From an uncultured Nitrospirota bacterium (GTDB lineage Bacteria; CG2-30-53-67): a stretch of DNA of 64,000 bases. The notes under the pieces were generated by a model. It was given only the letters and a program-made list of their open reading frames with translations. It was not told the DNA's origin and did no database searches. The stretch is from the NCBI GenBank assembly GCA_947259355.1, contig CAMYMF010000002.1, positions 101,532-165,531 on the forward strand, given 5' to 3'. Of the stretch, positions 25,966-36,344 are shown one piece after another (within the stretch, counting starts at the first letter, position 1; every line of letters starts with the position of its first letter). The translations under genes and the position numbers were made by a program.

Positions 25966-27324
25966 ATGAACGTCAAGGACAGGAAAGTGGTGATCGTCGG
26001 TCTGGCGCTTTCCGGGGTCGCGGCAGCCAATCGGCTGCACCAGATGGGCGCCCGGGTCTTCGTGACGGATACGAAAGATCGGCACGAGCTTACGGAACCC
26101 ATCGGGCAGCTGGCACCGGGGATCCAGGTCGAGACCGGAGGACATTCGGCCAAGACCTTCACTGATGCGGCGCTTATCGTGGTAAGCCCCGGGGTACCGC
26201 TGGCCATTCGCCCTCTCCAGGAGGCGCGACAGCGTGGGGCCCACGTGATCGCTGAAGTGGAGCTGGGCTACCGGCTGTGCCCCGGCCGATATATCGCCGT
26301 TACGGGCACCAACGGCAAGTCGACCACCACTGCGCTCATCGGGGAGATGCTCCGTCGGGCCGGTCAAAATGCAGCGGTCTGCGGCAACATCGGCACGCCC
26401 CTGACGGCCCTCGCTACGAACCACCCAGTGGACCACACCTTTGTGGTGGAGATGAGCAGCTTTCAACTCGAGGGCATCGAGCAGTTCCGAGCGCAGGTGG
26501 CGGTGCTTCTGAACATTTCGCCCGATCATCTTGACCGCTACGCGGGCATCGAAGCGTATGCCCGGGCGAAAGCGCGCATCTTCATGAATCAGACCCCGGA
26601 CGATTTTGCCGTGGTCAACCGGGACGATCCCTGGTGCACCGTTCTAACCAAGGACCTGCGCGCCCGGGACGTTCCTATCAGCTTGGTGCGCAAAGTCCAA
26701 GGGGGCGTCTATCGGATGGATGATCGGCTCGTCTCATCCATTGGCGGTGGAGCGGATGAGTTGGTGGCAGTCCCGGAGATGGGGATCCAGGGGGTACACA
26801 ATATCGAAAACGCCCTGGCCGCGGCCGCGGCAGCCTTGGTCTTTGGCACCGGCCTCGATGCAGTCCGTTCAGCACTCCGGGAGTTCCGGGGCTTGCCGCA
26901 CCGCATGGAGAGTGTGGGCGAGGTGAAGGGGGTTCGTTTCATCAATGATTCCAAGGGAACCAATATCGGGGCCGTGATTCGCTCCCTGCAGAGCCTGGAC
27001 CAGCCGACCCACCTCATTGCCGGCGGGCGCAGCAAGGGGACGGGGTACCATCCGCTACGGGAGCTGATGATGGAGCGGGTGAAAACGCTGGTGCTCATCG
27101 GGGAGGCCGCCCCCGAGATGGAGGCGGATCTGCGCGGGACGACAGAGATCCGTCGGGCCGTGACACTGGAAGAAGCGGTGCGTACCGCCTATGCCCGTGC
27201 GAGCCGAGGCGAGTTTGTGCTCCTCTCTCCCGGGTGTGCCAGCTTTGACATGTTTGAGAATTTCGAAGAACGGGGCCGCTGTTTTGCCGACACGGTACGG
27301 CGACTGCAGGCGGACGAGGCCTGA
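25966..27324 (+). CDS. murD: UDP-MurNAc-L-alanine:D-glutamate ligase MurD
   Basis: MurD adds D-glutamate to UDP-MurNAc-L-Ala. Motifs include VVIVGLALSGVAAA at the N terminus, SPGVPL, the ATP loop AVTGTNGKSTTTALIG, GNIGTPL, EMSSFQLEGI, NISPDHLDRY, FINDSKGTN and LLSPGCASFDMFENFEERG. The ATG at 25966 gives 452 residues. A GTG at 25924, with GGGAGGA upstream, would add 14 residues, so the start is not fully settled. Confidence 0.96.
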   Translation: MNVKDRKVVIVGLALSGVAAANRLHQMGARVFVTDTKDRHELTEPIGQLAPGIQVETGGHSAKTFTDAALIVVSPGVPLAIRPLQEARQRGAHVIAEVELGYRLCPGRYIAVTGTNGKSTTTALIGEMLRRAGQNAAVCGNIGTPLTALATNHPVDHTFVVEMSSFQLEGIEQFRAQVAVLLNISPDHLDRYAGIEAYARAKARIFMNQTPDDFAVVNRDDPWCTVLTKDLRARDVPISLVRKVQGGVYRMDDRLVSSIGGGADELVAVPEMGIQGVHNIENALAAAAAALVFGTGLDAVRSALREFRGLPHRMESVGEVKGVRFINDSKGTNIGAVIRSLQSLDQPTHLIAGGRSKGTGYHPLRELMMERVKTLVLIGEAAPEMEADLRGTTEIRRAVTLEEAVRTAYARASRGEFVLLSPGCASFDMFENFEERGRCFADTVRRLQADEA

Positions 27325-27336
27325 GGTATCCAGCGC

Positions 27337-28431
27337 ATGAAAAAACCCTTTGATAAGGTCATGCTGGCCGATGTGGTGATTCTTGCAGCCCTTGGTGTGG
27401 TCATGGTTTACGCGGCCAGTGCCTACACGGCCATGGACCGCTACCAGGACCCGATCTATTTCCTCAAGAAGGAGCTTCTCTTCTTCGGCCTCGGCCTGGG
27501 GGGGATGACTGTGATGGCCAATATCAATTACAGCCATCTCCAGTGGTTTGTCTATCCGCTGCTGATGCTCAGTCTCATCCTCATGATTCTGGTGCTCGTT
27601 CCGGGGTTCGGCGTCGAGGCCGGCGGCGCCCGGCGTTGGCTGCGGGTGGGTGGATTGACGTTTCAACCGTCCGAGCTGACCAAGATCGGACTCATCGTCT
27701 ATCTGGCCCATTCCCTGAAGAAAAAGGCCGACAGACTGAAGGACTTCGTCTACGGATTCATCCCCTATATCGTGATCCTCGGGGTCTTTTTCATGCTCAT
27801 GATGCTCCAGCCTGATCTTGGCACGGCCGTCGGCCTGGCCGTCGTGGCGATGCTCATGCTCTTCATGGCAGGCTCCCCCCTGCACTATCTGGTCTCAGTG
27901 CTGCTGGTGTCGCTGCCCGTGCTCTATGTGCTGATCATGAGCGAGGAATACCGGCGCCAGCGGATCACGGCCTTTCTGGACCCGTGGAGCGATGCGTCGG
28001 GAAGCGGTTTTCAGATCATCCAGTCTTTCCTGGCGATGGGAAGCGGCGGGCTGACGGGCGTCGGACTGGGGGAGGGGCGACAGGAACTGCTCTTTCTGCC
28101 CGAGCCGCACACCGATTTCATCTTTGCTGTGATCGGCGAGCAGTTGGGTTTTATCGGGGCGGTGCTCGTGGTGGGAGCTTTCGTCCTCTTTCTTATTCGC
28201 GGGATGCTGATTTCTGTGCGTTCCGTCGACCCCTTCGGGCGCTACCTTGCCTTGGGACTGACGGTGATGGTTTCGATCCAGGCGCTGATGAACTTCGGCG
28301 TAGTCGTTGGGTTGCTTCCGACAAAGGGGCTGCCGCTGCCCCTGATCAGCTACGGCGGGTCTTCCCTGGTGATGACCCTGTTGAGTGTCGGGATTCTGCT
28401 CAACATATCCAAGTGGACTCGACCGGCATGA
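27337..28431 (+). CDS. ftsW: SEDS-family septal peptidoglycan glycosyltransferase FtsW
   Basis: FtsW polymerises lipid II at the septum with FtsI. This 364-residue protein has about ten transmembrane segments and SEDS motifs including GGARRWLRVGG, FQPSELTKIG, MLQPDLGTAVG, the EPHTDFIFAVIGEQLGF loop and PLPLISYGGSSLV. The position between murD and murG supports FtsW rather than RodA. The stop overlaps the murG ATG (ATGA). Confidence 0.95.
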   Translation: MKKPFDKVMLADVVILAALGVVMVYAASAYTAMDRYQDPIYFLKKELLFFGLGLGGMTVMANINYSHLQWFVYPLLMLSLILMILVLVPGFGVEAGGARRWLRVGGLTFQPSELTKIGLIVYLAHSLKKKADRLKDFVYGFIPYIVILGVFFMLMMLQPDLGTAVGLAVVAMLMLFMAGSPLHYLVSVLLVSLPVLYVLIMSEEYRRQRITAFLDPWSDASGSGFQIIQSFLAMGSGGLTGVGLGEGRQELLFLPEPHTDFIFAVIGEQLGFIGAVLVVGAFVLFLIRGMLISVRSVDPFGRYLALGLTVMVSIQALMNFGVVVGLLPTKGLPLPLISYGGSSLVMTLLSVGILLNISKWTRPA

Positions 28432-29531
28432 GGGTTGTGCTGGCCGGCGGCGGCACGGGTGGGCATCTCTATCCGGGGATTGCGCTGGCCCGGGAGATTC
28501 TCCGCCGGGATCGGGAGGCGGCCATTCTTTTTGTGGGGACCGCGGCCGGTTTGGAATCACAGATCGTACCGAAAGCGGGGTTTGATTTGGCAACAATACG
28601 GATGTCCGGATGGAAGGGGCTGTCGGGGAAATCCCGCCTGCGGGCTCTGCTCGCTCTGCCCGCTGCGCTGCGCCGCTCCGGCGCCATTCTCCGATGCTTT
28701 GGCCCCCATGTTGTCGTCGGCCTGGGCGGCTACGCCTCGGGTCCGGTCATTCTGGCCGCGTGGCTTTCCCGGTGTCCTGCTGTGCTTCAGGAACAGAACA
28801 GTATTCCGGGATTGACCAATCGTCTCCTGGCGCGTTTCGTGCGACGGGTCTATACGGCCTATGAACAGGCCGCAGGCTATTTCCCAGGGGAGAAGGTTGT
28901 TCGGACGGGAAACCCGCTGCGGGAAGGGCTGACACCCGTGGAGAAGAGCCGCGCGCGGGCCCATTTCAATCTGCACCCCCATACGCCCACCGTCTTTGTC
29001 CTGGGTGGCAGCCGGGGCGCTGCGGCTCTCAATCGCGCGGTGAGCGAACTCGTGGCTGCGTCGGGGCTCATCGATCGTCCCGTGCAGTTCCTGCATCAGA
29101 CGGGCGCTGCCGACTTTGAAGCGGTGCAGGAGGTTTACGAAAAGGCCGCTGTACCGGCCGTCGTTCGTCCCTTCTTCGAAGAGATGGGACTGGCCTATGG
29201 GGCAGCCGACCTGGCGGTCTCCCGGGCGGGGGCCGTTGTCCTTTCGGAGCTGTGCGCCACCGGTGTGCCGGCGCTTCTGATCCCCTTTCCCTTTGCCGCG
29301 GACGATCATCAGCGGCAAAATGCCCGGGTCCTAGTGGCGGCCGGCGCCGCGGAACTGCTGGCCCAGGAGCGTCTGGACGCCGTGACCCTGTGGGGTCGGA
29401 TGAGGGCCCTGCTGGACGCGCCCGATCGGCTAGCGGCCATGCGCGACGCGGCCCAGCGTCAGGCACAACCCGATGCCGCCGTGCGCTTGGTGGATGACCT
29501 GGAGAGTCTGACGGCGGGGCGTCCCCTTTAA
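28428..29531 (+). CDS. murG: Lipid II synthase MurG
   Basis: MurG transfers GlcNAc to lipid I on the inner face of the membrane. The 367-residue GT-B protein has [65 protein letters not shown] and the donor-binding [11 protein letters not shown] and FPFAADDHQ. The ATG at 28428 overlaps the ftsW stop. The open frame extends upstream inside ftsW but lacks family similarity there. Confidence 0.96.
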   Translation: MRVVLAGGGTGGHLYPGIALAREILRRDREAAILFVGTAAGLESQIVPKAGFDLATIRMSGWKGLSGKSRLRALLALPAALRRSGAILRCFGPHVVVGLGGYASGPVILAAWLSRCPAVLQEQNSIPGLTNRLLARFVRRVYTAYEQAAGYFPGEKVVRTGNPLREGLTPVEKSRARAHFNLHPHTPTVFVLGGSRGAAALNRAVSELVAASGLIDRPVQFLHQTGAADFEAVQEVYEKAAVPAVVRPFFEEMGLAYGAADLAVSRAGAVVLSELCATGVPALLIPFPFAADDHQRQNARVLVAAGAAELLAQERLDAVTLWGRMRALLDAPDRLAAMRDAAQRQAQPDAAVRLVDDLESLTAGRPL

Positions 29532-29572
29532 CAATTATTCGGAGTCGGACCGGAGCAGACAGGCGGAAGCCT

Positions 29573-30946
29573 ATGTACAAAAGACCACAGAGAATCCATT
29601 TCGTGGGAATCGGCGGTGCCGGCATGAGCGGCATTGCTGAAGTGCTGCTCAATCTTGGGCATCAAATCAGCGGCTCCGATCTGATGGCGTCGGCTGTGAC
29701 CGATCGCCTCGAAGCACTGGGGGCGACCGTCCATATCGGGCATTCGGAGAAGAACGTGCAGGACGTGGATGTGGTCGTGATTTCCTCGGCGGTGTCGCAG
29801 GAGAATGCCGAGGTGCGCGCTGCAGAGGGGCTGTTCATTCCGGTCATTCCCCGGGCGGAGATGCTCGCAGAGCTGATGCGAATGAAGTATGGCGTGGCTG
29901 TGGCCGGGGCCCACGGCAAAACGACGACCACCTCCATGGTGGCCACGGTGCTTGGGCACGGAGGTGTGGATCCGACCATTGTCATTGGCGGGCGACTCAA
30001 CAGCATCGGCACCAATGCGCGACTGGGGCAAAGCGATTTCCTCGTGGCCGAAGCCGACGAATCGGACGGATCCTTCCTGACGCTTTCGCCAACCATTGCG
30101 GTGGTGACCAATATCGATGCCGAACATCTTGATTTCTACGGGAGCTTGGAGAAGATCAAGGAGACCTTTCTGCAGTTCATCAACAAGGTTCCCTTTTACG
30201 GGCTTTCGATCCTCTGTCTGGACCATCCCGATGTGCAGGCGCTCATCCCCGGCGTACGTAAGCGGTTCTTCACCTACGGGACCAGTGCCCAGGCTGATCT
30301 TCGGGCCTCGGGGATACGTCAGGAGGGTCTGGTCAGTGAATTTGACGTCTCGCATAAGGGCGAGCCCCTGGGGAGATTCCAGCTTCGGGTGCCCGGACAG
30401 CACAATGTGCTCAACGCGCTGGCGGCCATCGCCGTGGGGCTCGAACTGGGGCTGTCCCCCGATGTCATTCGAGAAGGGCTCATGGTCTACTCCGGCGTGC
30501 AGCGCCGTTTTACACTGAAAGGAGAGTCCCAGGGCGTGATGGTGGTGGATGATTACGGGCATCATCCCACGGAAATCGAAGCAGCCCTGAGCGCTGCGAA
30601 GAGCCTGAAACGGAAACGGCTGGTGGTTCTCTTTCAGCCCCACCGGTTCACCAGGACCCGGGACCTGCTCCAGCGTTTTGCCACTTGCTTCAACCAGGCC
30701 GATATGTTGGTGATTACCGACATTTATTCGGCCGGGGAAAGGCCCATTCCAGGTGTCACCGGTGAGCGTATCGTTCATGTGGTGGAAGAGTACGGGCACC
30801 GGGACGTCAGCTATCTGCCTGAAACGAAGGCCGTGGTGCCCCACCTGCTGAATGTTGTGAAACGAGGGGACTTGGTACTGACCCTCGGGGCCGGTGATGT
30901 TTATGCCCTGGGGGAAGAGCTGCTGGCGAGGCTTCGAGATCGATGA
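29573..30946 (+). CDS. murC: UDP-N-acetylmuramate:L-alanine ligase MurC
   Basis: MurC adds the first amino acid, L-alanine, to UDP-MurNAc. The 457-residue protein shows [25 protein letters not shown], the ATP loop [43 protein letters not shown] and FQPHRFTRT. No fused Ddl domain is present. A 41-base gap separates it from murG, and its last codons overlap the murB ATG. Confidence 0.97.
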   Translation: MYKRPQRIHFVGIGGAGMSGIAEVLLNLGHQISGSDLMASAVTDRLEALGATVHIGHSEKNVQDVDVVVISSAVSQENAEVRAAEGLFIPVIPRAEMLAELMRMKYGVAVAGAHGKTTTTSMVATVLGHGGVDPTIVIGGRLNSIGTNARLGQSDFLVAEADESDGSFLTLSPTIAVVTNIDAEHLDFYGSLEKIKETFLQFINKVPFYGLSILCLDHPDVQALIPGVRKRFFTYGTSAQADLRASGIRQEGLVSEFDVSHKGEPLGRFQLRVPGQHNVLNALAAIAVGLELGLSPDVIREGLMVYSGVQRRFTLKGESQGVMVVDDYGHHPTEIEAALSAAKSLKRKRLVVLFQPHRFTRTRDLLQRFATCFNQADMLVITDIYSAGERPIPGVTGERIVHVVEEYGHRDVSYLPETKAVVPHLLNVVKRGDLVLTLGAGDVYALGEELLARLRDR

Positions 30947-31824
30947 AGAGGGATATGCGTCTGCAGGAGCCGATGGCGCGGCACACCACGTTCCGGATCG
31001 GGGGACCGGCGGAGCGTTTCTTCGTGCCGTCGGGGATCGGTGATCTTCGGGCCTTTCTGGAGGAGCGCCCCCGGGAAGATCCGATCACTTTGTTGGGTGC
31101 GGGGAGCAATCTGCTGGTGTCGGACGAGGGAATTCGGGGCACTGTGATTCATCTGGGTGCCTTCCAGTCGGTACGCGTCGAGAATGAGCGGCTCCTCGCC
31201 GGTGCCGGCGTGATGCTGCCAGGGCTGCTGCAGCAGCTCGCCCGCGACGGGCTGGGAGGGCTTGAGTTTCTCGGCGGCATCCCGGGAACCGTGGGCGGGG
31301 GTGTTCGCATGAACGCCGGCACGGAGGGCGGCTGGATCGCGGACCGTCTCCTGTCGGTGACCTATCTAGATGCCTCGGGGACTCTCCGGCGGCAGCGCCG
31401 GGAAGAGATCACCTTTGGCTACCGGCAAATGGCGCTGCCCCGGGGTGCCTGCATCGTGGGGGCCGAGTTTCGCCTGGAACCGGACGATCCAATGCGCATC
31501 GCCGAGCGGCTTCGGGAGCGTATGGCGGACAGGCGCAAGAGACAGCCGGTCCATCTGGCGTCCGCAGGGTGTATCTTCAAGAACCCGCCGGGCGACGCCG
31601 CGGGGCGCCTGATCGAAGCGGCCGGCTTGAAGGGTGCACGCGTTGGTGATGCCCAAGTGTCGTCCCAGCACGCCAACTTCGTGGTCAACCGAGGCAAGGC
31701 CCGCGCCGCCGACGTCCTCTCGCTGGTTCGGCGCATTCAGGAGCGTGTCCGGCAAGAAAGTGGCGTGGAGCTGGCGTTTGAGATCGAGATGGTGGGCGTT
31801 TTCGAGAAGGGAGCCGTGTCCTGA
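30943..31824 (+). CDS. murB: UDP-N-acetylenolpyruvoylglucosamine reductase MurB
   Basis: MurB reduces UDP-GlcNAc-enolpyruvate to UDP-MurNAc with FAD and NADPH. The 293-residue, type II-like protein has [27 protein letters not shown], the FAD loop [43 protein letters not shown] and QHANFVVN. The ATG overlaps the murC stop. Its own stop is followed directly by the D-Ala-D-Ala ligase. Confidence 0.96.
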   Translation: MKRDMRLQEPMARHTTFRIGGPAERFFVPSGIGDLRAFLEERPREDPITLLGAGSNLLVSDEGIRGTVIHLGAFQSVRVENERLLAGAGVMLPGLLQQLARDGLGGLEFLGGIPGTVGGGVRMNAGTEGGWIADRLLSVTYLDASGTLRRQRREEITFGYRQMALPRGACIVGAEFRLEPDDPMRIAERLRERMADRRKRQPVHLASAGCIFKNPPGDAAGRLIEAAGLKGARVGDAQVSSQHANFVVNRGKARAADVLSLVRRIQERVRQESGVELAFEIEMVGVFEKGAVS

Positions 31825-31862
31825 AAAAGCAGTCGCAACGAACAGGACGCCGGACACTACGG

Positions 31863-32771
31863 GTGGGGGTGCTCATGGGGGGCACCTCCTCGGAGCGTGA
31901 GGTCTCGCTCAAGAGCGGAAGCGCCGTTTTGCAAGCGCTGAAACGTCGGGGCTACGATGTGGTGGCCGTGGATGCCGCAGAGGATCTGCCGGTGTTGTTG
32001 CGCCGGCACGGGGTGGAGGCGGCTTTCGTCTGTCTCCACGGGCCCATCGGCGAGGACGGGACCATCCAGGGCTTTCTGGAGATCATGGGGATTCCCTACA
32101 CGGGCTCGGGGGTTCGGGCCAGTGCCGTGGCCATGGACAAGATCCTGACGAAAGATCTGCTCCGGTGCCACGGGATTCCGACCCCGGAGTTTCGTGTCGT
32201 GGAATCGGACCGCCTGTCGGGCAGAGGTCTGCGTCTGCCGCTGGTTGTCAAGCCCGCAGAGGAAGGTTCGACCATCGGGGTGCAGACGGTGCATCGGCGA
32301 AAGGATCTGGCGCCGGCCATCCGCGCCGCACAGCGCTATAGCCGGCGGGTTCTGGTGGAGCGCTTTATTGCCGGGCGGGAAGTCACGGTCGGTGTGCTCG
32401 GGGATACCCCCCTTCCCGTGGTGGAGGTACGGCCCCACGGCGGTTTCTACGACTATGCGTCCAAGTATACCGCGGGACAAACGGAATACCTGGTTCCGGC
32501 GCCGCTGCCCAAGCGTGTGACCGCACGGGTGCAGCGCTTGGGCGGGGCGGTGCACCGCCTGCTCGGATGCCAGGGGGCCACACGGATCGATGTGATGCTG
32601 GCGGAAGGGTACCGACCCTTCGTGCTGGAGGTCAACACCATTCCGGGGATGACGGAGACGAGCCTGCTGCCCAAAGCGGCGGGCGAGGCGGGAATTCCTT
32701 TCGACGAACTGGTCGAACGCATTTTGAAAATGGCGCTGGTGGGGCGTACGTCGGGAGGCACGCGGCCATGA
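31863..32771 (+). CDS. ddl: D-alanine:D-alanine ligase
   Basis: The ATP-grasp enzyme joins two D-alanines. It has LMGGTSSEREVSLKSG, CLHGPIGEDGTIQG, YTGSGVRASAVAMDK, VVKPAEEGSTIG, EVRPHGGFYDYASKYTAG and the metal-binding EVNTIPGMTETSL. GTG 31863 gives 302 residues but has no ribosome site. The same frame is open back to a CTG at 31821, which overlaps the murB stop (CTGA) and follows GAAGGGAG at seven bases. That would add a basic 14-residue N terminus, so a rare CTG start is possible. Confidence 0.93.
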   Translation: MGVLMGGTSSEREVSLKSGSAVLQALKRRGYDVVAVDAAEDLPVLLRRHGVEAAFVCLHGPIGEDGTIQGFLEIMGIPYTGSGVRASAVAMDKILTKDLLRCHGIPTPEFRVVESDRLSGRGLRLPLVVKPAEEGSTIGVQTVHRRKDLAPAIRAAQRYSRRVLVERFIAGREVTVGVLGDTPLPVVEVRPHGGFYDYASKYTAGQTEYLVPAPLPKRVTARVQRLGGAVHRLLGCQGATRIDVMLAEGYRPFVLEVNTIPGMTETSLLPKAAGEAGIPFDELVERILKMALVGRTSGGTRP

Positions 32772-33604
32772 GAGACCATAAGGGCAGCGCCGTTCGGAAC
32801 TCCCGCACCGTCCTCCTGAAGCAAGTGCGCAAGAAAGTCGTCCGTCGGCAGCAGAAGCGAAAGGCATTCCGGCGACTCATGGGTGCGCTCATGCAGAGCC
32901 TCCTGCTGGGGGTCGCTATCGCCGGTGCGGTAATCGGCATCTACTTGTTGCTCACTGCACCGGTCTTTACAGTCAAGAAGATTGTTTTTGAGGGAAACGT
33001 CCGTTTACCGGAGACCCGTATCCGGCATTATGAACAGAGCCTGTTGCAGAATATCTTTCTCCTTGACCTGGAGGCCGTACGGCGGGAGCTGGGACGGGAG
33101 CCCTATATCGATCGGGTCTTCGTGCGCCGGGAGCTGCCGGACCGGGTGTTTGTGCGGATCGCGGAGCGAACCCCGGTCGTTCGTTTTCGAATCAACGGGC
33201 AGGAACACCTCGTCGATGGGGAGGGCGTTCTCCTGTGTGATGCCCCGGAGGGTGGGCCCGCAAGCCTGCCGCTCATTGAGGGAGGGAGCCGTGCCGCGGA
33301 CGCCGCGCGCCATGCCGACCTGATGGCGGCGCTGGTTCTTGTGGAAACGGTGGTACATTTCGGCTATCCCGCACTCCGGGAGATCCGGACCTTTGATATC
33401 ACCCGGCCCGGCGAGGTCATGATGCGCCCCGAGGGGGGCGGTCCGAAGATCCGCTGCGGGTACGGCGATTACCTCAAAAAGCTCATCCGTCTCAAGCGGG
33501 TGGCCGCCGACTTGGCGGAGCGGAGCTGGCCCGTGAAGACCATTGACCTTCGTTTCGAGGATCAGGTGATCGTTCAGACGGAGGAACCGGTTCGGGTGAG
33601 CTGA
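32768..33604 (+). CDS. ftsQ: Cell division protein FtsQ
   Basis: FtsQ is a single-pass scaffold of the divisome that binds FtsL/FtsB. The 278-residue protein has a strongly basic cytoplasmic N terminus (~45 residues), one transmembrane segment (~46-66) and a POTRA domain beginning FTVKKIVFEGNVRLP. The FtsQ domain follows with RELPDRVFVRIAERTPVV. The ATG overlaps the ddl stop (ATGA). Assignment rests on topology, POTRA-like sequence and position before ftsA. Confidence 0.92.
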   Translation: MRDHKGSAVRNSRTVLLKQVRKKVVRRQQKRKAFRRLMGALMQSLLLGVAIAGAVIGIYLLLTAPVFTVKKIVFEGNVRLPETRIRHYEQSLLQNIFLLDLEAVRRELGREPYIDRVFVRRELPDRVFVRIAERTPVVRFRINGQEHLVDGEGVLLCDAPEGGPASLPLIEGGSRAADAARHADLMAALVLVETVVHFGYPALREIRTFDITRPGEVMMRPEGGGPKIRCGYGDYLKKLIRLKRVAADLAERSWPVKTIDLRFEDQVIVQTEEPVRVS

Positions 33605-33754
33605 GCTGCGACACGACCTGCACGGAGCGCAAGAGCGCCGGGCGGAGTGGGCTATCGCCCCCGTTACCGGAGGCTGCGTGCCGTCGAGTTGGACCCCGGG
33701 GTCGTGCATCGAAGACACCCGTGAGCGAACGCCTGGCACAGGGAGGGTAGAACA

Positions 33755-34987
33755 TTGCCGAAAAAAGAGCAGCTCGTCGTCGGACTCGATATCGGGACCA
33801 CCAAGGTCTGCGCCATCATCGGTGAAAAGACCGAAACGGGCGGGCTCGAAGTTATCGGGTTCGGTACGAGCCCATCCAAAGGCCTGCGCAAAGGTGTTGT
33901 CGTCAATATCGACGGGACCGTGGACGCCGTCAAGAAGGCCGTCGAAGAGGCGGAGCTCATGGCGGGAAGTGAGATCACGACCGTCTACGCCGGCATCGCC
34001 GGCGCTCATATCAAGAGCCTCAACAGCCGCGGGGTGGTGGCCGTCAAGGAGCGGGAGGTGAACAAGGGGGACGTGGAGCGGGTCATCGACGCGGCCCGGG
34101 CCATCTCCATTCCCATGGACCGCGAAGTGCTGCACGTCTTTCCACAAGAGTATATTGTCGATGACCAGGATGGAATCAAAGACCCCATCGGGATGTCCGG
34201 TGTCCGTCTCGAAGCCGAAGTCCACATTGTGACCGCCGCTGTCACGTCGGTGCAGAACATCATCAAGAGCTGCAACCGGGCGGGCCTGGAGGTGAAGGAC
34301 ATCGTCCTGGAGCCTTTCGCATCCAGCCTGGCTGTCATGACACCGGAAGAAAAGGAGCTGGGTGTTGCGCTGGTCGATCTGGGAGGCGGCACGACGGATC
34401 TCGCCATCTTTCTCGATGGGAGCATCTGGCATACGTCGATTCTGCCCCTCGGCGGTTACAATGTCACCAACGATATCTCCGTGGGGATTCGAACACCCAT
34501 TGGAGAGGCGGAACGGATCAAGATAAAATACGGGTGTGCCAAGACCTCTCTGGTTCGAGACGATGAGACCATCGAAGTGCCCAGCGTCGGCGGCCGCCCC
34601 CCCCGGGTGCTGTCGCGACAACTCTTGAGTGAAATCATCGAACCAAGGATCGAGGAGCTTTTCAGCCTGGTGAAACGGGAGATCATCAAGACCGGCTATG
34701 AGAACATGATTGCCTCGGGTCTGGTCATCACCGGTGGGTCGGCCGATATGGACGGTATTGTGGAGGTCGCTGAGGATGTGATGGGTCTTCCGGCGCGGTT
34801 GGGGGTGCCGCGCGACGTGGGTGGGCTGGTGGACGTGGTGTCGAGCCCAGCCTACGCCACCGCTCTGGGACTGGTCAAGTATGGTTTTGAGAACCTGGCC
34901 CGGCCTGCATTGGCCGCGCGCTCGGAAGAGGGGATGATCAGCAGGATGCTAGGGAGAATGAAACGCTGGGTGGGGGATTTCTTTTAA
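33755..34987 (+). CDS. ftsA: Cell division protein FtsA
   Basis: FtsA is the actin-like membrane anchor of the Z ring. The 410-residue protein shows the phosphate-1 loop VGLDIGTTKVCAIIGE, the 1C domain after KGLRKGVVVNIDGT, phosphate-2 VDLGGGTTDLAIF and adenosine motif GLVITGGSADMDGI. The C-terminal amphipathic tail ends MLGRMKRWVGDFF, the membrane-targeting helix. The start is a TTG preceded by GGGAGGG. A 150-base gap separates it from ftsQ. Confidence 0.96.
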   Translation: MPKKEQLVVGLDIGTTKVCAIIGEKTETGGLEVIGFGTSPSKGLRKGVVVNIDGTVDAVKKAVEEAELMAGSEITTVYAGIAGAHIKSLNSRGVVAVKEREVNKGDVERVIDAARAISIPMDREVLHVFPQEYIVDDQDGIKDPIGMSGVRLEAEVHIVTAAVTSVQNIIKSCNRAGLEVKDIVLEPFASSLAVMTPEEKELGVALVDLGGGTTDLAIFLDGSIWHTSILPLGGYNVTNDISVGIRTPIGEAERIKIKYGCAKTSLVRDDETIEVPSVGGRPPRVLSRQLLSEIIEPRIEELFSLVKREIIKTGYENMIASGLVITGGSADMDGIVEVAEDVMGLPARLGVPRDVGGLVDVVSSPAYATALGLVKYGFENLARPALAARSEEGMISRMLGRMKRWVGDFF

Positions 34988-35060
34988 CGCTCCATCCGGC
35001 ACGTCCCGTGAGCGGCGAGCGGAGGCTGCTGACGCACGGCGATTTGCGTGAAAGGTTTGG

Positions 35061-35088
35061 GCACCGTCCCGCGGTGGCGGTACGGTGC
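35061..35088 (+). promoter_or_regulatory. Stem-loop between ftsA and ftsZ
   Basis: GCACCGT (35061-35067) pairs with ACGGTGC (35082-35088). Inside, CCGC pairs with GCGG around a GGTG loop, with one C/T mismatch between the two stems. The 3' side lacks an immediate T-run (a TTCTTTTTC run comes ~25 bases later), so it may act as an RNA processing or attenuation site rather than a clean terminator. Confidence 0.55.
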
Positions 35089-35137
35089 TCTGAAAATGGT
35101 TTGGGTTGTTCTTTTTCTCCAGAAAGGGGGATAGGCT

Positions 35138-36280
35138 ATGAAGTTTGAATTCACGGAAGAAGTGATGCGCCAGGCAAATATCACCGTCATTGGCGCTGGC
35201 GGCGGGGGATGCAACGCCGTCAACACCATGATCCTCGCGAAGCTGGAGGGGGTCGACTTTGTTGCGGCCAACACCGATGCCCAGGCGCTGTCGCGTATCC
35301 TAGCGCCGGTGAAGCTGCAGATTGGCACCAAGGTGACCAAGGGGCTCGGGGCCGGCGCGAACCCCGAGATCGGACGACAGGCTGCGCTGGAGGACCAGGA
35401 GACAATCAAGGAGTGTCTCCAGGGCATGGACATGGTCTTCATTACGGTGGGGCTCGGCGGCGGCACCGGCACCGGCGCGGCGCCCGTCATTGGCCGGCTG
35501 GCCAAAGAAGCCGGCGCGCTCAGTGTGGGTGTGGTGACCAAGCCGTTCAACTTCGAGGGCAAGCGGCGGGCCCGGCAGGCAGAGGTGGGTCTGGAGGAAC
35601 TCAAGGATGTGGTGGACACGGTGATCGTGATTCCGAACCAGCGCCTGCTCGGTATCATTGACAAGGCGACGCCGCTCTTCGACGCGTTCAAAATTGCCGA
35701 CGATGTCCTCTGCCAGGCGGTCCAGGGCATTTCCGATCTCATCACCACCCCTGGTTTGGTGAACGTCGATTTTGCCGACGTGCGCACCATCATGACGGGG
35801 CGCGGGCGCGCCGTTATGGGCACCGGTGTGGCCCGGGGTGAGGGCCGAGCGGTAGAGGCTGCGCACAGAGCCATCTCCAGCCCTCTTCTGGAGGACGGTT
35901 CCATGGATGGCGCCCGGCGGGTGCTCATCAACATCACCGGCACGGAGGAGATGTCGCTCTACGAGATCAACGAGGCCACCAGCATCATTCAGGAAGAGGC
36001 CCACGAGGATGCCAACATCATCTTCGGCTCTGCCATCAATCCTGAGATGGGCGATTCCCTGAAGGTGACCGTCATCGCCACCGGGTTCGACGAGCCCGTC
36101 GTAGAGGAAGAGCCGGTGATGAAGCAGGCCGTGAATTTTGAGACCTATGCCGGCGGCAAGACCATCGAAACCCCGACCTACCTGCGAAAGGGCAAGCTCA
36201 ATGTGGGGCCGGACGCGCTCGCGGGTTATGACGAAAACGATCTCGATGTGCCGACGTTTCTCAGGCGGCAGATCGACTGA
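35138..36280 (+). CDS. ftsZ: Cell division GTPase FtsZ
   Basis: FtsZ is the tubulin homologue that forms the cytokinetic ring. The 380-residue protein has [19 protein letters not shown], the tubulin signature [26 protein letters not shown] and the T7 loop [12 protein letters not shown] short linker ends in the conserved C-terminal peptide [13 protein letters not shown], which binds FtsA. The ATG follows GAAAGGGGGATAG. The linker is short (~45 residues). Confidence 0.98.
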   Translation: MKFEFTEEVMRQANITVIGAGGGGCNAVNTMILAKLEGVDFVAANTDAQALSRILAPVKLQIGTKVTKGLGAGANPEIGRQAALEDQETIKECLQGMDMVFITVGLGGGTGTGAAPVIGRLAKEAGALSVGVVTKPFNFEGKRRARQAEVGLEELKDVVDTVIVIPNQRLLGIIDKATPLFDAFKIADDVLCQAVQGISDLITTPGLVNVDFADVRTIMTGRGRAVMGTGVARGEGRAVEAAHRAISSPLLEDGSMDGARRVLINITGTEEMSLYEINEATSIIQEEAHEDANIIFGSAINPEMGDSLKVTVIATGFDEPVVEEEPVMKQAVNFETYAGGKTIETPTYLRKGKLNVGPDALAGYDENDLDVPTFLRRQID

Positions 36281-36344
36281 TGGCAGCCGGCTTTCGGGAG
36301 ACCGTCGCATCGTCGGGTGATGATCCTCGGCGGTTCGTTCAGCC

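Noticed and set aside
33605..33754. Possible small gene between ftsQ and ftsA
   Set aside because: Open frames across this 150-base gap have no ribosome site and overlap ftsA out of frame.
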